Part shown: positions 47,139-59,015 of the stretch, in pieces
Numbering within the stretch: position 1 is the stretch's first letter
Layout: every line of letters begins with the position of its first letter
Origin: Hysterangium stoloniferum
Lineage: Eukaryota > Basidiomycota > Agaricomycetes > Hysterangiales > Hysterangiaceae
Length of the DNA: 64,000 nucleotides
Assembly (NCBI GenBank): GCA_015178975.1
Contig: WHVD01000001.1
Coordinates: 124,001 to 188,000, forward strand
Direction: 5' to 3'
Position numbers and translations under genes: made by a program
The notes under the pieces: generated by a model
Told to the model about the DNA's origin: nothing
The model's database searches: none
Seen by the model: the letters and a program-made list of their open reading frames with translations, nothing else

Positions 47139-48096
47139 TGTTACAACCGGAATTCCCACTGGACTCCGGGCACTAACTTATACACATCCACACTCTATAC
47201 GCACCAATTGTCAGTTTACTGGAATTCCCGCCAGACTCCATACGTCAGACTTGTCTACATTCGACTTTGTTACATTGTGTATCAGTCACTGGAATACCCA
47301 CCGGACTCTGTCCCTGTCTATGTCTGACCTCGTCCCACACATCAGTCACCAGACCCCACTGTCACGAACGTACAAGCTCAAATTTCAATAATATTCAATT
47401 TAATATTTCTTCGACATTTCTTTGACATTCCTTCGACTTTCTGACTCAACTTCCAACTCGACTATTCTTCGACAATATCTTCGACTTGTCTCAGGTTGAT
47501 GTCATTAATGATTTCACTTTGATATCATATTATCATCATAGGTAAATGATATATAGTATATAAGAGGAATGAAAGGAACGAAGGAAGTCAGTCAGAAAAC
47601 CTGTATTATATTATATAATCATCGAACTTTTTTGACTCCTTCTTTGACTTATTTATTCGTGAGCCTCTGTGTCCTATCTTTGCCTCATGCTTTATCAACA
47701 GGACAAATTAATACTTTGTCGAATGAGGCATCTTTATTCAATGTTGTTAAATATTCTTTGATTGTTTATTCGACTTTATTGAGTAAAATTCAATTTGTGA
47801 CACCCACTTGGAAAACCCGACATCCCTCTAACAGAGCCCTGTTCCCATTTTAGTCAAATGACCTGTCATGATTCGGACTCTGCTCCTGCTCCATTTCCCA
47901 TTATGGTTTATGATTTGTCATGATTCAGACTCCACTCCCGCTCCATTTCCCATTATGGTTTATGATTTGTCATGATTTGGACTCCACTCCATTCCGTCCC
48001 ATTCCTAACACCAAATTTGGTGTTTACTATTCTCATTTCATGTTTTGCTAGTTTCATTTCATCATTACTGGATTTGGTATGTCATTCATTTGTTGT
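47139..48096 (+). repeat. truncated LTR 'A' interrupted by solo LTR 'F'
   Basis: Begins TGTTACAACCGG directly after the BCS1 fragment. It continues through the AACACCAAATTTGGTGTTTAC block and stops near 48096 without the usual R/U5 part or TAACA end. Confidence 0.75.
47360..47802 (+). mobile_element. solo LTR 'F' inserted in LTR A
   Basis: 443 bp, TGTCACGAAC...AATTTGTGACA, flanked by CCCAC (47355-47359, 47803-47807). It shares the GGAAGTCAGTC and CTTTATCAACAGG blocks with the gypsy 2 LTR, so it belongs to a sister family. Confidence 0.93.
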
Positions 48097-48156
48097 CAAA
48101 TGCAGTCATGTGATGCCCCCATTTAGACTGTGCCCACTCTAAACTTTATTGCCTCA

Positions 48157-48525
48157 TCATGTGAAGTTGATGGGCTGCTTTGATGGCTGAGGAGCTTTTG
48201 GAGAGCACTTGGCAGAGGAAGAAAATGTCACGGCGAAAGCAGAGCCTGGTCCAGCCGCTGCTTCCTTAACCTTGGCGTTTGCTAGCTCGTTGCCCTCGAC
48301 AGTTTGATTGTCAGATACCCAACCTATATATATACGCAGACGTGGTTTGAGTTTGGATAGCTTGCGCAACTCGTCATGCAAAAGTTGCACCCTGGACGAA
48401 TCAGTGAGGCCAGCGTCAGGGTGGAGGAACAGTGACTCGGTGCCAATCGTAGTGTATTCAACTGGCGCGCATCCTACACCATTACACAAATAATTTCCTA
48501 TGCATCTGCCGATTGAGCAATACAT
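48157..48525 (-). pseudogene. RNase H fragment of a LINE-type retrotransposon
   Basis: An open frame of 122 codons ends with IYIGWVSDNQTVEGNELANA followed by KVKEAAAG. This corresponds to the WVPGHxGVxGNExADxxAKxAA end of the RNase H domain in fungal LINEs, with GH and AD positions altered. The reverse transcriptase is absent. About 95 bp at its upstream edge recur inverted at 14868-14962. Family assignment rests on this single motif. Confidence 0.5.
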
Positions 48526-48560
48526 ACTTATGCATCAGGCCACTTCTAGTATTTTTTCTA

Positions 48561-49931
48561 TCAACACCTCAATCCCCTCCCCTTGACCTCCTACCACCCG
48601 CCTCGAAAATATTGAGCGACGTTGAACGGGTAACTAGTATGAGTCGATGAACATGGATAGATAGATGTCCGGGTTTGGGCTTGGAGGTCGAACATATCTG
48701 CGCCGTGTGGGAGATCCCCCTTTCCAGATCCCATTGCGGTTCCAGTCTAGTTTCCGCTTCAAAAGTGAATATCCTACGTCCGGTTGTCTTTCCAAACTAT
48801 TTGTCAATGAGCCGTGCAAATGATGCCCATGATCATGATGAAGACATTGCGCCGTGATCGTGATCGTGATCACGCCCGTCCTCGTCGGCCTTATTTTCCA
48901 TCACTCTGTGAGCAAGCCTACCCCTCTCTTTCCCCTTCTCCGCCTCCCTGTCCTCATTAACACCACTCTAAGGCGCAAGACACCCAAAATCCCTCATCAC
49001 CGCCCCCTTATCCATCCAAATCACTGTCTCCTCGCCACATAATTCAACCTCAAGACACAGCAACAGTACGAGGTATGAACGAGGCGCAGTAGAACTTCCT
49101 TTTGGCCATGACGGATGTGGACGAAGACGACGATATCGTTATTGCCGTAGTTATTACCATTGGTGGCGGCGTTACGGACAATGCCAGTGACATCGCTTGC
49201 ATCAAGCCTGTTGTGATGGGGATAACAGAAATGCTTCCTGGGATAGCTTTTGTGGGGTCTTATCGAAATGGTGGTATCGGTATTGATACTAGCAGATGAA
49301 GACGAAGCACGCTCACGAACAAAGAGGCGTCCGGACTACACATACACTGCGAGGTAACCGTCTAGCCTAGCATTATGTCCTATGAAAAAAAAGAAAATCG
49401 AATCAACATAACGATATATGGGGAACCGAGACCCAGACTAGACTAACCCTCGCAGGATCAGCCGACCATGTCCGGACAAGCTGAGGCTTCACAACAACTC
49501 TCTCCCTCTCCCTCTCCTTATGTCCCTCCCGGTCCTAATCCCGGACCACACCCGCCACGCCAGACACCATCAAGATGAACGCTCAAACATAACGTACTGG
49601 CAGATAGTTTCATCATGTTAATGGCTTGGGTTGCGCAGATGTAAATTTATTCCAACAATTGTTCGCTCTGCCCTGTCGTAGCTTGAGACATAATCGGAAT
49701 AAATTCTGTCTTTACTATCGCCATGTTTAACGTATTGTAAATGAACTGGAGAACGTGAAATTGTGACTGGAGTAGCTACAACCTGTGTAGAGAAGTATAG
49801 AGTTGACAGAGTCGATAATCATCCCACCACAACACCAATAACAGAACATATCGCTAGTCTGAGTCACTTTGACTCTGACACTAGCCTGTGACGGTGCCAC
49901 TGCCGGAGTCCAAGCCCAGCCATAATATCAA
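48561..49931. other. intergenic, no gene recognised
   Basis: Short frames on both strands without family motifs. GC is higher than in the flanking repeats and no LTR end was seen. Includes the 3' flank of the minus-strand hydrolase gene. Confidence 0.4.
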
Positions 49932-51851
49932 TTAAGAATCGTCGTCGTCGTCATCGTCATCGTCACGCTTGAAGCCGGGACGATCATTGTCATTGTCTTC
50001 GTTGGGCCTGAAGCCGGGACGATCATTGTCACTGTCCTCGTCGGGTCTGGGGGCGCGACGGTTGTTGTTACTGTCTTCGCGGGGCTTGAAGCCGGGACGA
50101 TCATTGTCACTGTCTTCGTCGAGCCTGAGGCCGCGACGGTCGTTGTCGCTGGCTTCGCGGGGCTTGAAGCCGCGACCACCGTCGTCACTGTCTTCGTCGG
50201 GCTTGAAGCCGCGACGATCGTTGTCGCTGTCTTCACGGGGCTTGAAGCCGCGACCACCGTCGTCACTGTCTTCGTCAGGCTTGAAGCCGCGACCACCGTC
50301 GTCACTGTCTCCGAGGCCGCGACCACCGTTGTCACCGTCTTCGTCGGGCTTAAAGCCGTGACGATCATTGTCACCGTCCTCGTCGGCCTTGAAGCTGGGA
50401 CGATCGTCGTCATTGTCTTCGTCGGCCTTGAAGCCGGGACGATCGTCGTCATTGTCTTCGTCGGCCTTGAAACCGCATCCATCGTTGCTGTCATCCAACG
50501 GGACGTCGCTGCTGTTGGCTGGAGAGGGTGGTGTGGGAGGGGTAATCTCGTTTTGGAGAATGATCAGGTTGTTTACGATGGTGGCATGCTCGTCGTCGGA
50601 TCTCCCAGACTCTATTGCAGCACGCAATGCATCCCTGAGAAAAGAATTAGAAATAACCAAAAACAAAACAAAAACCATAAGATGAATGCTGAACTTACAT
50701 GTGTTGTTGGAACAACTCCATCTGATCTGCAGTCGCTCTATCTAATTGAGCAGTGTTGAATTTCTCCAATATCTTCTTATATCGCTGTGGTATCATTTCC
50801 ACCATGTCCTGTAACTTCTGAACCAATACAATGTAATCGCCATCATCCATAGAACCAAACTGGACTAGGTTCATATGATTTTTATGGAATGCGACAACCT
50901 CTACATTTACCGACCCAGACACAGCAGCGGAGCTGATGGGGACTGACTGGGAACTGACTGTCAGTACCATGCAGGTGTAGGTAGTAAAACTACTTGCTGC
51001 CGATGAACCACCTGGGCCCACAGTTGGGTACGTCTCATAACAGAAAATCGTGTGATACTTAATGCTAATCCCAGTATATTGCGTCATCTGGTGCTGCAGT
51101 GTTTCAGAATGTAAGTCTAAATGCTTTAATATTGGGTCTTTAGTCGGATGGTTGACTGGAAGGCACTTCAAGAGATAATGAGTCCACTTTGTGAAATCAA
51201 TACCCTGGTGGGGTGTCCCAAGGAAAATGGCGCCATAAGTTGAGCTTTCGACAGCTTTATGGTCTGGGAGATGCTCGTCGTTGGCGAGGTGGGCATCGAT
51301 CAGCGCCTATAATGTACGAATTAGTTATAGGAAAGGAGATGTCATTGTTGTCATTTTGTCCTACATATTTCAGTATTATGCCGCCAAAACTGTGTGCAAT
51401 GAAGATCAGAGGGCGGTCCTACGAGGGAATGAGAATCAAATCCTAGGTTGGGGTAGGTAACCTACGATCGTCTTTGTGTGGACTCTATAACTGGACAATT
51501 TTGCAAGGAAGTCGGTGGATAAGTGGAACAGGGATTGTTGAGACCTGTTCGGGCCGCTCGTGCGTCCATCATAGCCGTACGTTAGAATCCTGGCATTGGG
51601 AATGGACTTTGGCAACCATTTACCAAGCCAAAAAAAGCCGTTGGAAGCAGTGAAGGACTTCTCTCGGTGTCCATCGAGGCCGTGGATGGCGACGATGCTG
51701 CGCGCGATATGTATGAATACGTGAGAAGGCTGTGCGAGCTGACTCACTCTACGGTAGGAGCATCTCCTCCAGAAGCGAGCACTTTGATCCCAAAATCGGA
51801 AGTTCCGTGAGGGTGAATGAACGGTTTAAGTGGCGACAAGACACTAGACAT
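49932..51851 (-). CDS. alpha/beta hydrolase (LipA/SERAC1/DUF676-like) with Asp-rich repeat tail
   Basis: Five exons on the minus strand: 51851-51748, 51697-51466, 51418-51365, 51306-50699, 50634-49932, about 566 residues, all phases consistent. Motifs: DIVAIHGLDGH, ARILTYGYDG, DRPLIFIAHSFGG (nucleophile Ser present), YGAIFLGTPHQG, then KYHTIFCYET and VVAFHKNHMNLVQF holding the likely catalytic His. The last exon adds about 14 copies of a 13-residue acidic unit (GFKPDEDSDNDRR-like), ending in a run of Asp. The first three intron positions match the paralog at 6791-8518. Related hydrolases act as lipases or as N-terminal domains of NLR-type proteins; this one lacks any NTPase. The frame appears whole; the ATG at 51851 is chosen because the conserved first exon starts there. 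Confidence 0.85.
49937..50490. repeat. 39-bp coding minisatellite in the hydrolase gene
   Basis: The DNA behind the acidic tail repeats every 39 bp with one shorter unit. It keeps the reading frame of the minus-strand gene, giving long shadow frames on the plus strand. Confidence 0.85.
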
Positions 51852-52827
51852 ATTTTACGGTGGAGAAAGCGTGGTGGATGAAAGTTGGGTGCAAGTCGCC
51901 GATATTTATTCGTTTATATTATGCGAACTGAGATTGCGAACGAGATTCCGTGACTGGCTGAGGATTGGATCTATTATTATAAAGCCGGATTTGTCATTGC
52001 GAGCTGTAGGATTTGGATTTTGTTCCCCAAGTGATCAACAGCTAATGCCTGGATCCACAAGTAAAATGTATTTCAAAATGCGGCGTAATTTTCCTAGATG
52101 GCGACGAATTGATTAACTTGTGTACATTCTCTGTCGGTCTTCGACTAAACAAAGACGAAATCTAAGAAATTATGACCGCTTGACGTCTTTCCGACGTTTA
52201 TGGAAGAACTTACACTAGTCATTGTGAATCCTTGTGGGTATTAGAATATGGTCACAGCACTTTGATGCTGGCACTCACAATTGAATTCATTGTGCCAAGT
52301 TGCGGTGGGAAGACAGCAGTTAAGCCAGCTGGCTCCACAGCTGCGCAAGGCAGCTTGGTAGCTAGAGCTATGTAATCTGCAATTGGCTTGTCGCCCCTGA
52401 TCTCCGCCCCTTCTATTTGTAACCTAATTAGCTTGCCGCATGGCCTCCTCACTGTGTATCTTCTATTTGCAACCTAATTAGCTCACCTGAGCTCCGATTG
52501 CATAAGCTATTTTGCCACAGCCTGCTGGATGGCCTCACTTCCCGGCGTATTACATGGCTGACATAATCCATCTCCCGGCACTTTGCCTATTCGCCACCTG
52601 CCGCCATTTCATTCCTGGGCTTTAATTTCCAATCATTTCATGCAAGAAGCGCAAATTAGGCTCTTCAAAGGTATCTGTATCTAGTGTTGGTGCAAATAGA
52701 CATTTTGTAACTTCTAGGATTACTACTGCACACATACGTCAGAATGCCGCCAATTTTATTCGAGAACGTCAGGAAAGGTTGAAATGTGAGTAAATTACAC
52801 TTTATTACATATAATAACATAACGACT
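51852..52827. other. intergenic, no gene recognised
   Basis: Promoter side of the hydrolase, then repeat-like sequence with a short direct repeat (CTTCTATTTG-AACCTAATTAGCT at about 52408 and 52460). Confidence 0.4.
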
Positions 52828-53304
52828 TTATAGTGCACACCAACACACCCCGACCCCCCCGACAGCCGCCAACCTCAAACTGTCCAGAGAAACCTCGTCG
52901 TACCTCATACGTACGAGTTCAGAGAGTAATGTTGCCCGGCTGTTGGCAAGATGTGTTCCGTAAGTATTTTTTAATTTGTTCCAAGCGTCAACAGGATTAT
53001 TGTTAGTCATTATAGCTACCCTGGGTTCGTCTTCTACGTGCAACATTATTTTGCTGTATGCCCTTTTCTTCTGAAGCTCCCAGGCTTCTTCGATTTCCAA
53101 TTCGTCCGACGTAGGGGCATCCAATTTAGTGCACAATGGATCTCCCTGTTCTCCAGTGACCACTTTCCACTGATTCAGGGATTCGAGTACGGTCTTCATA
53201 CTTGTGCTCCATGTAAAGTAATTATCCTTTTGCAGCTTTGGAAAGACTTGATATGCGCTCCCAGTACTCGATTCGTAGTCTTTGATCTTCTCCAAGGTAG
53301 ACAT
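52828..53304 (-). mobile_element. gag fragment of a copia element (copia 3)
   Basis: Fossil. A minus-strand frame starting MSTLEKIKDYESSTGSAY reads as a UBN2-type copia gag N-terminus (FTWSTSMKTVL, AWELQKKRAYSKIML, NPVDAWNKLKNTYG). It lies directly behind an LTR and a primer binding site, as a 5' end should, but the rest of the element is missing. Confidence 0.75.
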
Positions 53305-53351
53305 TGATAATAATCCTGAGTGGTTCGAAGTTCTTTTACTGATAAGAAGGG

Positions 53352-53366
53352 CCGGGGCTCATAACC
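53352..53366 (-). other. primer binding site next to the copia 2/3 LTR
   Basis: On the minus strand GGTTATGAGCCCC follows the LTR end (CTTCA). It complements the initiator tRNA-Met anticodon region, like the copia 1 site. Confidence 0.65.
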
Positions 53367-53754
53367 TGAAGATTAACGAGTGTAAAATGAGTTGTTATTT
53401 GTTATGCTAATTCTCGTATTTATATATCGTACAGGTGGATAGAGTTTATCCACCTAAGTGAATCGATACATCATAAGCCACATCATAATATGGATCACCT
53501 ATTGCATCATATACATGGCTCCACTTGCTCCAGTTCAACACTCGTATCTCAATAGATATATGCTCAGTCGACACGAATGGGTGATTTGACTAAGGTATGA
53601 AAACTACAACTATGGTAACTAAATAGGTTACAGCTAATATGGGAATGAGATGATGATATATGTTTAAGGTATGATACGGCTTGGTATGGTCATGTAAGCT
53701 TGACATACATATGTAGGCTTGACATAGGCTAGAGTGAGAGAGCCTATTTCAACA
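53367..53754 (-). repeat. copia LTR shared by copia 2 (3' end) and copia 3 (5' end)
   Basis: 388 bp; on the minus strand it starts TGTTGAAATAGG and ends CTTCA. A purine tract (CCAGGGGAG) of copia 2 precedes it, and a primer binding site plus gag follow it. Confidence 0.75.
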
Positions 53755-53881
53755 CTCCCCTGGCTTGATGCACTCTTGCAAAGTTGTAATCCAACACAGT
53801 GTTTGTTGAAGAGTACTTTGGCCAACAGTTTTGTGAACATGTCTGTGAGATTGTTGGTGGATGGGATATGGTGTACTTCTA

Positions 53882-55994
53882 CAGTGGCTCAAAAAATTGT
53901 TCCAATGTTTTGTTGTTTTGGAAAGATTGATTCACAATACACATACCAGACATCAGAACATTTTTAAAATATTACCCCACATAGTATAGCATATTAGTTT
54001 GAAATGGATGCTTAGCTTATGTAATCTGAAGCCAAAATGGTGGAATGATAAATGAAACAAAATAATCACTCATTGGAATGATTTTTTGACCCTATATTAT
54101 TTTAACAGAAAAGCCACTATTTCAGTAAAAATATAAGTCTAAACCAATTGTAATAATAATGAACATGTCATGTGACTTTGTTTACATCTGTTTGACATGT
54201 TGACAGTTGGTTCAACCACTTCTTAGCTTTTACCATCACTATGAAAGCTATTTCTGCTACTCAGCACTTTAATATTATCTCTCTTCTTCAAGAGGTGTTC
54301 CTATCCTCAAATCCAGACTAACACTGACTCAGAAAGGGATACAATAAGTGTGATCAAGGTTGAAGTACTTTTGGATAAAGAAAACACCCTAGCTGGCCAT
54401 CCTTCCATGCTTATTACTCAACAACAAATAGTCAATTGTCTATCAAATTACTCTGGAAATCTTGACAATGCTGTTCAAGCTACCCAATCATTAATTCTAC
54501 TATCCCCAACTCTGTCACTCCCCGAACAGTCAGGAATGTACTCAAGAACAATGGTTTTTACACTGCAACAAAGAAGAAAGTACCCATGCTGAAGAAGACT
54601 CATTATCAGAAGTCACTTGAGTTTGCTCAGTACTATGAAAACTGGACTATGCCACCTTTCCACCAGATGCAATTTTGTTAATATTGGTCTTATCTATCCA
54701 CAACACTCTTTTGGAGTCCCCTACAATCCAGGTTTTATGGTACTAAGCAAACTCAAGTCACTTCTGATAATGAGCCTTCTTCAACATGGGTGCTTTCTTC
54801 TTTGTTGCAGAGTAAAAACCATTGTTCTTGAGTACATTCCTGACTGTTTGGGAAGTGACAGAGTTGGGAATAGTAGAATTAATGAATTGGGTAGCTTGAA
54901 CAGCATTGTCAAGATTTTCAGAGCTAATTTGATGGACAATTGACTATTTGTTGTTGAGTAATAAGCTTGGAAGGATGGCCAGCTAAGGTGTTTTCTTTAT
55001 CCAAAAGTACTTCAGCCTTGATCACACTTATTGTATCCCTTCCTGAGCCAGTGTTAGTCTGGATTTGAGGATAGGAACACCCCTCTAGAAGAAGAGAGAT
55101 AATATTAAAGTGCTGAGTAGCAGAAATAGCTTTCATAGTGATGGTAAAAGCTAAGAAGTGGTTGAACCAACTGTCAACATGTCAAACAGATGTAAACAAA
55201 GTCACATGACATGTTCATTATTATTACAATTGGTTTAGACTTATATTTTTACTGAAATAGTGGCTTTTCTGTTAAAATAATATAGGGTCAAAAAATCATT
55301 CCAATGAGTGATTATTTTGTTTCATTTATCATTCCACCATTTTGGCTTCAGATTACATAAGCTAAGCATCCATTTCAGCTAATATGCTATACTATATGGG
55401 GTAATATTTTAAGAACTTTCTGATACATATCTGGTATTTGTATTGTGAATCTGTCACGAATTGAATTTTACTCAATAAAGTTGAATAAACAATCGAAGAA
55501 TATTCAACAATATCGAATAAAGATGCCTCATTCAACAAAGTATTAATTCGTCCTGTTGATAAAGCATGAGGCAAAGATATGACACAGAGGCTCACAAATA
55601 AATAAGTCGAAGAAAGCTCAGAAAAAGTTTGACGATTATATAATACAGTAAATAATATAATATAGTACAGGTTTTCTGACTGACTTCCTTTGTTCCTATC
55701 ATTGCCCTTATATACTATATATCATTTACCTATGATGATAATATGATATCAAAGTGAAATCATCAATGACATCAACCTGAGACAAGTCGAAGATATTCAA
55801 GATTGTCGAAGATATTGTCGAAGAATAGTCAAGTCGGAAGTCAAGTCGGAAATTGAGTCGGAATGTTGAAGGAATGTCGAAGAAATGTCGAAGAAATATT
55901 AAATTAAATATTATCGAAAATTGAGTTTGTACGTTCATGACAGAATCAAACTTTCCAAAACAACAAAATATTGGAATGATTTTTTGAGCCACTG
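53882..55994. mobile_element. head-to-head inverted dimer of a Tc1/mariner-like transposon
   Basis: Both outer ends read inward as CAGTGGCTCAAAAAAT and are flanked by TA (53880-53881, 55995-55996), the Tc1/mariner target. The left arm (53882 to about 54647) and right arm (55994 back to about 54726, minus an inserted LTR) are reverse complements at roughly 90%. Each arm encodes the N-terminal part of a Tc1 transposase: MKAISATQHFNIISLL, then RDTISVIKVEVLLDKENTLAGHP, then HYQKSLEFAQYYENWT. The ~78-bp centre belongs to the minus-strand copy and includes SKRVLWIDKTNINKI, the region of the first catalytic Asp. The second half of the catalytic core is absent from both copies. Immobile on its own; the transcript would fold into a long hairpin. 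Confidence 0.85.
55452..55942 (-). mobile_element. solo LTR 'F', minus orientation, inserted in the Tc1-like dimer
   Basis: 491 bp, plus-strand ends TGTCACGAATTG and GTTCATGACA, flanked by GAATC (55447-55451, 55943-55947). Same family as 47360-47802. Confidence 0.93.
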
Positions 55995-58438
55995 TATGTA
56001 TATCCCCTTCTTCAACCCATTCCTGTATATAGTGGTATCGTACGTCAATGTGCTTGACTCACATATTGTGCTTTGTATTCCTAGTCAGAAGCACTGTGCC
56101 TGAAGTATTGTTGTACAGAGCAGCTGGCTTCTGTTGTGGGAATCTGACCTCATCCATCACTGTGTACATCCACAGAATCTGTTTCATGCCTCGTGTGAGT
56201 TCCATATATTCCAATTCTGTTGTGGACAAGGTAACTGTTGGTTGATACTTCAAATCCCAAGTTGTAGGTCCCCCTGCCTAAATAAAAACATACTTAGAGC
56301 AAGATCAGTGCATGTCAATATCTTCTGCATAGTCAGCATTGATGTATCCTACTGGAGTGAGGTCCCTGTATGAGCTGCTGTAAGTAATGCCATAATCAAG
56401 TGTTCCTTTGATGTAATGAAGGATGTGGGTCAATGCATTCCAGTGTGCTCTTCCCAGGTTCGAGACAAATTTACTGAGTGTGGAAATTGCATAGGATAGG
56501 TCTGGTCATGTTGCAATATGTGCATACATAATAGACCCCAGCAGCTTGTGATACAGTTTGTCAGAAATGAAAACTTGATCCTTGATGGTTTGTGGTGCCT
56601 GCTCCTTGGTTAACATAACACCAGGTGGTAATGGTGTGGTATGGGGGTTCAACTCTGTCCTTCCAAAACATTCTAGGACACATTCGAGATATCCACATTG
56701 CGATATTCTAATGGTTCCATGTTCCCTGTCCTGGTCAATGTGTATACCTAGGACTAGGTTGGCATCCCCCAGGTCCTTCATCTCATAAGTCCATCCCAGT
56801 TCTTCTTTGGCCTACTTAGCTTCTTCTTCTTCAGATGAGATTCCAGTTGTGTCATTGGTGTAAGTACTTGTTATGGTGGTATTACCATTCACATGTTGGG
56901 AACATACTGATGGGTCAGCCTTTGATCAGTAGTATCCTAGCTCACCCATTTCTTTGTCTAAAGTTCCCCACTAGTTGTTGGCTCCATCCATTGTGCTGTA
57001 TAATGTTTTTTCTAGTCATCCAACTTTCCCAGTCTCCTTTCCCCCATTGGGTAATTCAATGTACATTGTAGCTTGAGGAACAGAGTTGAGGTATGCTGTA
57101 ACATAATCAATCTGCCATGCTTCTATATTGGTGGCTGCAGCTATCACTAGATTAATTCATAGTGACTCATATTGTACAACTGAGGCATATGTTTCAAAGA
57201 AATCAATGCTGGGAATTTGCATAAAACCTTTAGCAACAAAGTGTGCCTTTTGTGCAGTGAGCTCACCATTGCCATTGTACTTGTTTGCAAAAGTCTGTCA
57301 TGTCTTTACCAGCCTAACATCTTCAGGAGAGTCCATCACTGTCCTAACTCCATGTTTTCTTCATCATGGTGAGTTCCTTATTTATTGGATGCTCCCATAT
57401 ATCTGGATATGTCATTGCCTCACTGTATGTACATATTAGGGAGCCACATATTCATCGGGTCTGGCACTGTTTTGATGTAAGTATGGTAAGGTCTGGTTCT
57501 GTTGTCTGCCCATGCCTCTTCAGCTGACTTAGCATCTTGTACATGTTTTTCTGAGGTAATTAAGTCTCTGAGTGCTTGTGTTGGTACAGAGGACATGTTC
57601 TGGAATGGGCAGGGGTGAGGTATTGGTTGGGGCATAGTCATGCACTGGTGCTAACCCCCTGCAAATCTCACCTGGACTCTCACTGACTGGTCCATTGAAT
57701 GTAATGTGGTCAGTGGTGTTAATGATCTCCTCCTCATTTGACAACTTGCTCAGCATTTTTTGGCTGCAGCCTTCCTCAAAGATTACATCATGTGAGCAGA
57801 AAATGCAACAACTCTCTGGATCATAAATTCAGTAAGCATTGGATCCAAAATATCATATGTGGACCCCTTTGATTGAGCATGGGTCCAGCTTACTGAGCCT
57901 GCCTCCAGCTTCCACTGGGATTTTAGTGTATGCATTGCACCTGAGTGGTCACAGGTGAGAGATATTGGGTTTCTTTCTATGCCACAGCTCAAAGGGGGTC
58001 ATGTCAGGGTTCCTAGTTGTGGGGATGAAATTCATCATGTATGTGATTGCCGCTGCAATTTCACACCATAGTGATGGAGGGAGGTTATTCTCATATAGGC
58101 ATACATGGATCCATTCAATAATGGTGCAGTGACACTGTTCAACAACACTGTTTGAGGAGGAAGAATAGGCAGTGGTGGGTTCATGCACAATTCCTTGTTC
58201 ACTGAAGTATGTATGTGGTCCACAGGGAGTTGATGAATTTGGTGCCCTTGTCTGTATGTATTGTGCACACCTTCATTCCTGTCTGACACTCAGTAAGTGC
58301 TGTATAATGTTTTAATGCCAACAGGGTTGCCTCAGCTTCCTTATTCAACAAGAAGAAAACTTTGTGGTGGCTGCTATACCCGTCAATGCATGGCATCATG
58401 TAGCTCCTGCCACCAATGTATTGTACTTGGGATGGCCC

Positions 58439-59015
58439 TGTTAAGTACCATGTCAGGAACTTATTCTGAGACTATCAGAAAGTGACTGGGAACTCGGAAA
58501 CTTCCAAATAGGGTCAGGATGTTGGCTTCAGCTTATATGCTGTGCCTCTTTGCAAACACTCAAAGTCCTTAATTTCAGAGATGGGATCTTACATTGGAGG
58601 ATATGGATATTCAGAGTTCTGAAGAGTTCTGAATATCAAGCATACAGAGAGAAGGAAGGAATAAGAAACTAAATTGATATCAGATCTAATGTAAAGTACA
58701 AATTTGTGAAAACTAATATAAGTTTTCTCATTATTGTACTACAAACTAAGATCACAATAAGACAGAATCAGAAGCATTCCGAAATGGGAATACAATAAGC
58801 AAACAAGTGAATACTTGTCAGTCGACAAGTTACCAAATGTGGAACAAAGGTGAGATCCAGAAGTATGGGAACTATGAACGTTCCATAGTCAGAAGTTGGG
58901 ATTGGATATTGAGGTGGGAAGTCAGATCGGATATTGAAGTGGAAAGTCAGATCAGAGACTTGGGGGTGGGGATGATGGTATCAGATATTGAAGTACCCAG
59001 GAATGGGTCATAACA
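58439..59015 (-). repeat. 3' LTR of gypsy 3 (LTR family C)
   Basis: 577 bp, plus-strand ends TGTTAAGTACC and GGGTCATAACA, followed by GTACCCCCC, the complement of a purine tract. Matches solo LTR C at 45913-46455. Confidence 0.88.

Larger units (their letters stand above)
53755..58438 (-). mobile_element. Ty1/copia element (copia 2), minus strand, broken and interrupted
   Basis: Fossil. Read on the minus strand: integrase core (about 58.4-57.8 kb, including VEQCHCTIIEWIHVCL), reverse transcriptase (about 57.6-56.5 kb, ending YLECVLECFGRTELNPHTTPL), RNase H (about 56.3-56.05 kb, TLSTTELEYMELTRGMKQILW) and the C-terminal end (about 53.9-53.77 kb). It is split by the Tc1-like dimer (53882-55994). 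It is cut on its 5' side by gypsy 3, so gag and the 5' LTR lie outside the window. Several breaks. Confidence 0.85.

Noticed and set aside
48634-49299. Possible small His- or Asp-rich proteins
   Set aside because: Low-complexity short frames without conserved features or intron logic.
49969-50759. Plus-strand Arg/Ser/Leu-rich frames opposite the hydrolase tail
   Set aside because: Shadows of the 39-bp coding repeat of the minus-strand gene; no motif and no start context.
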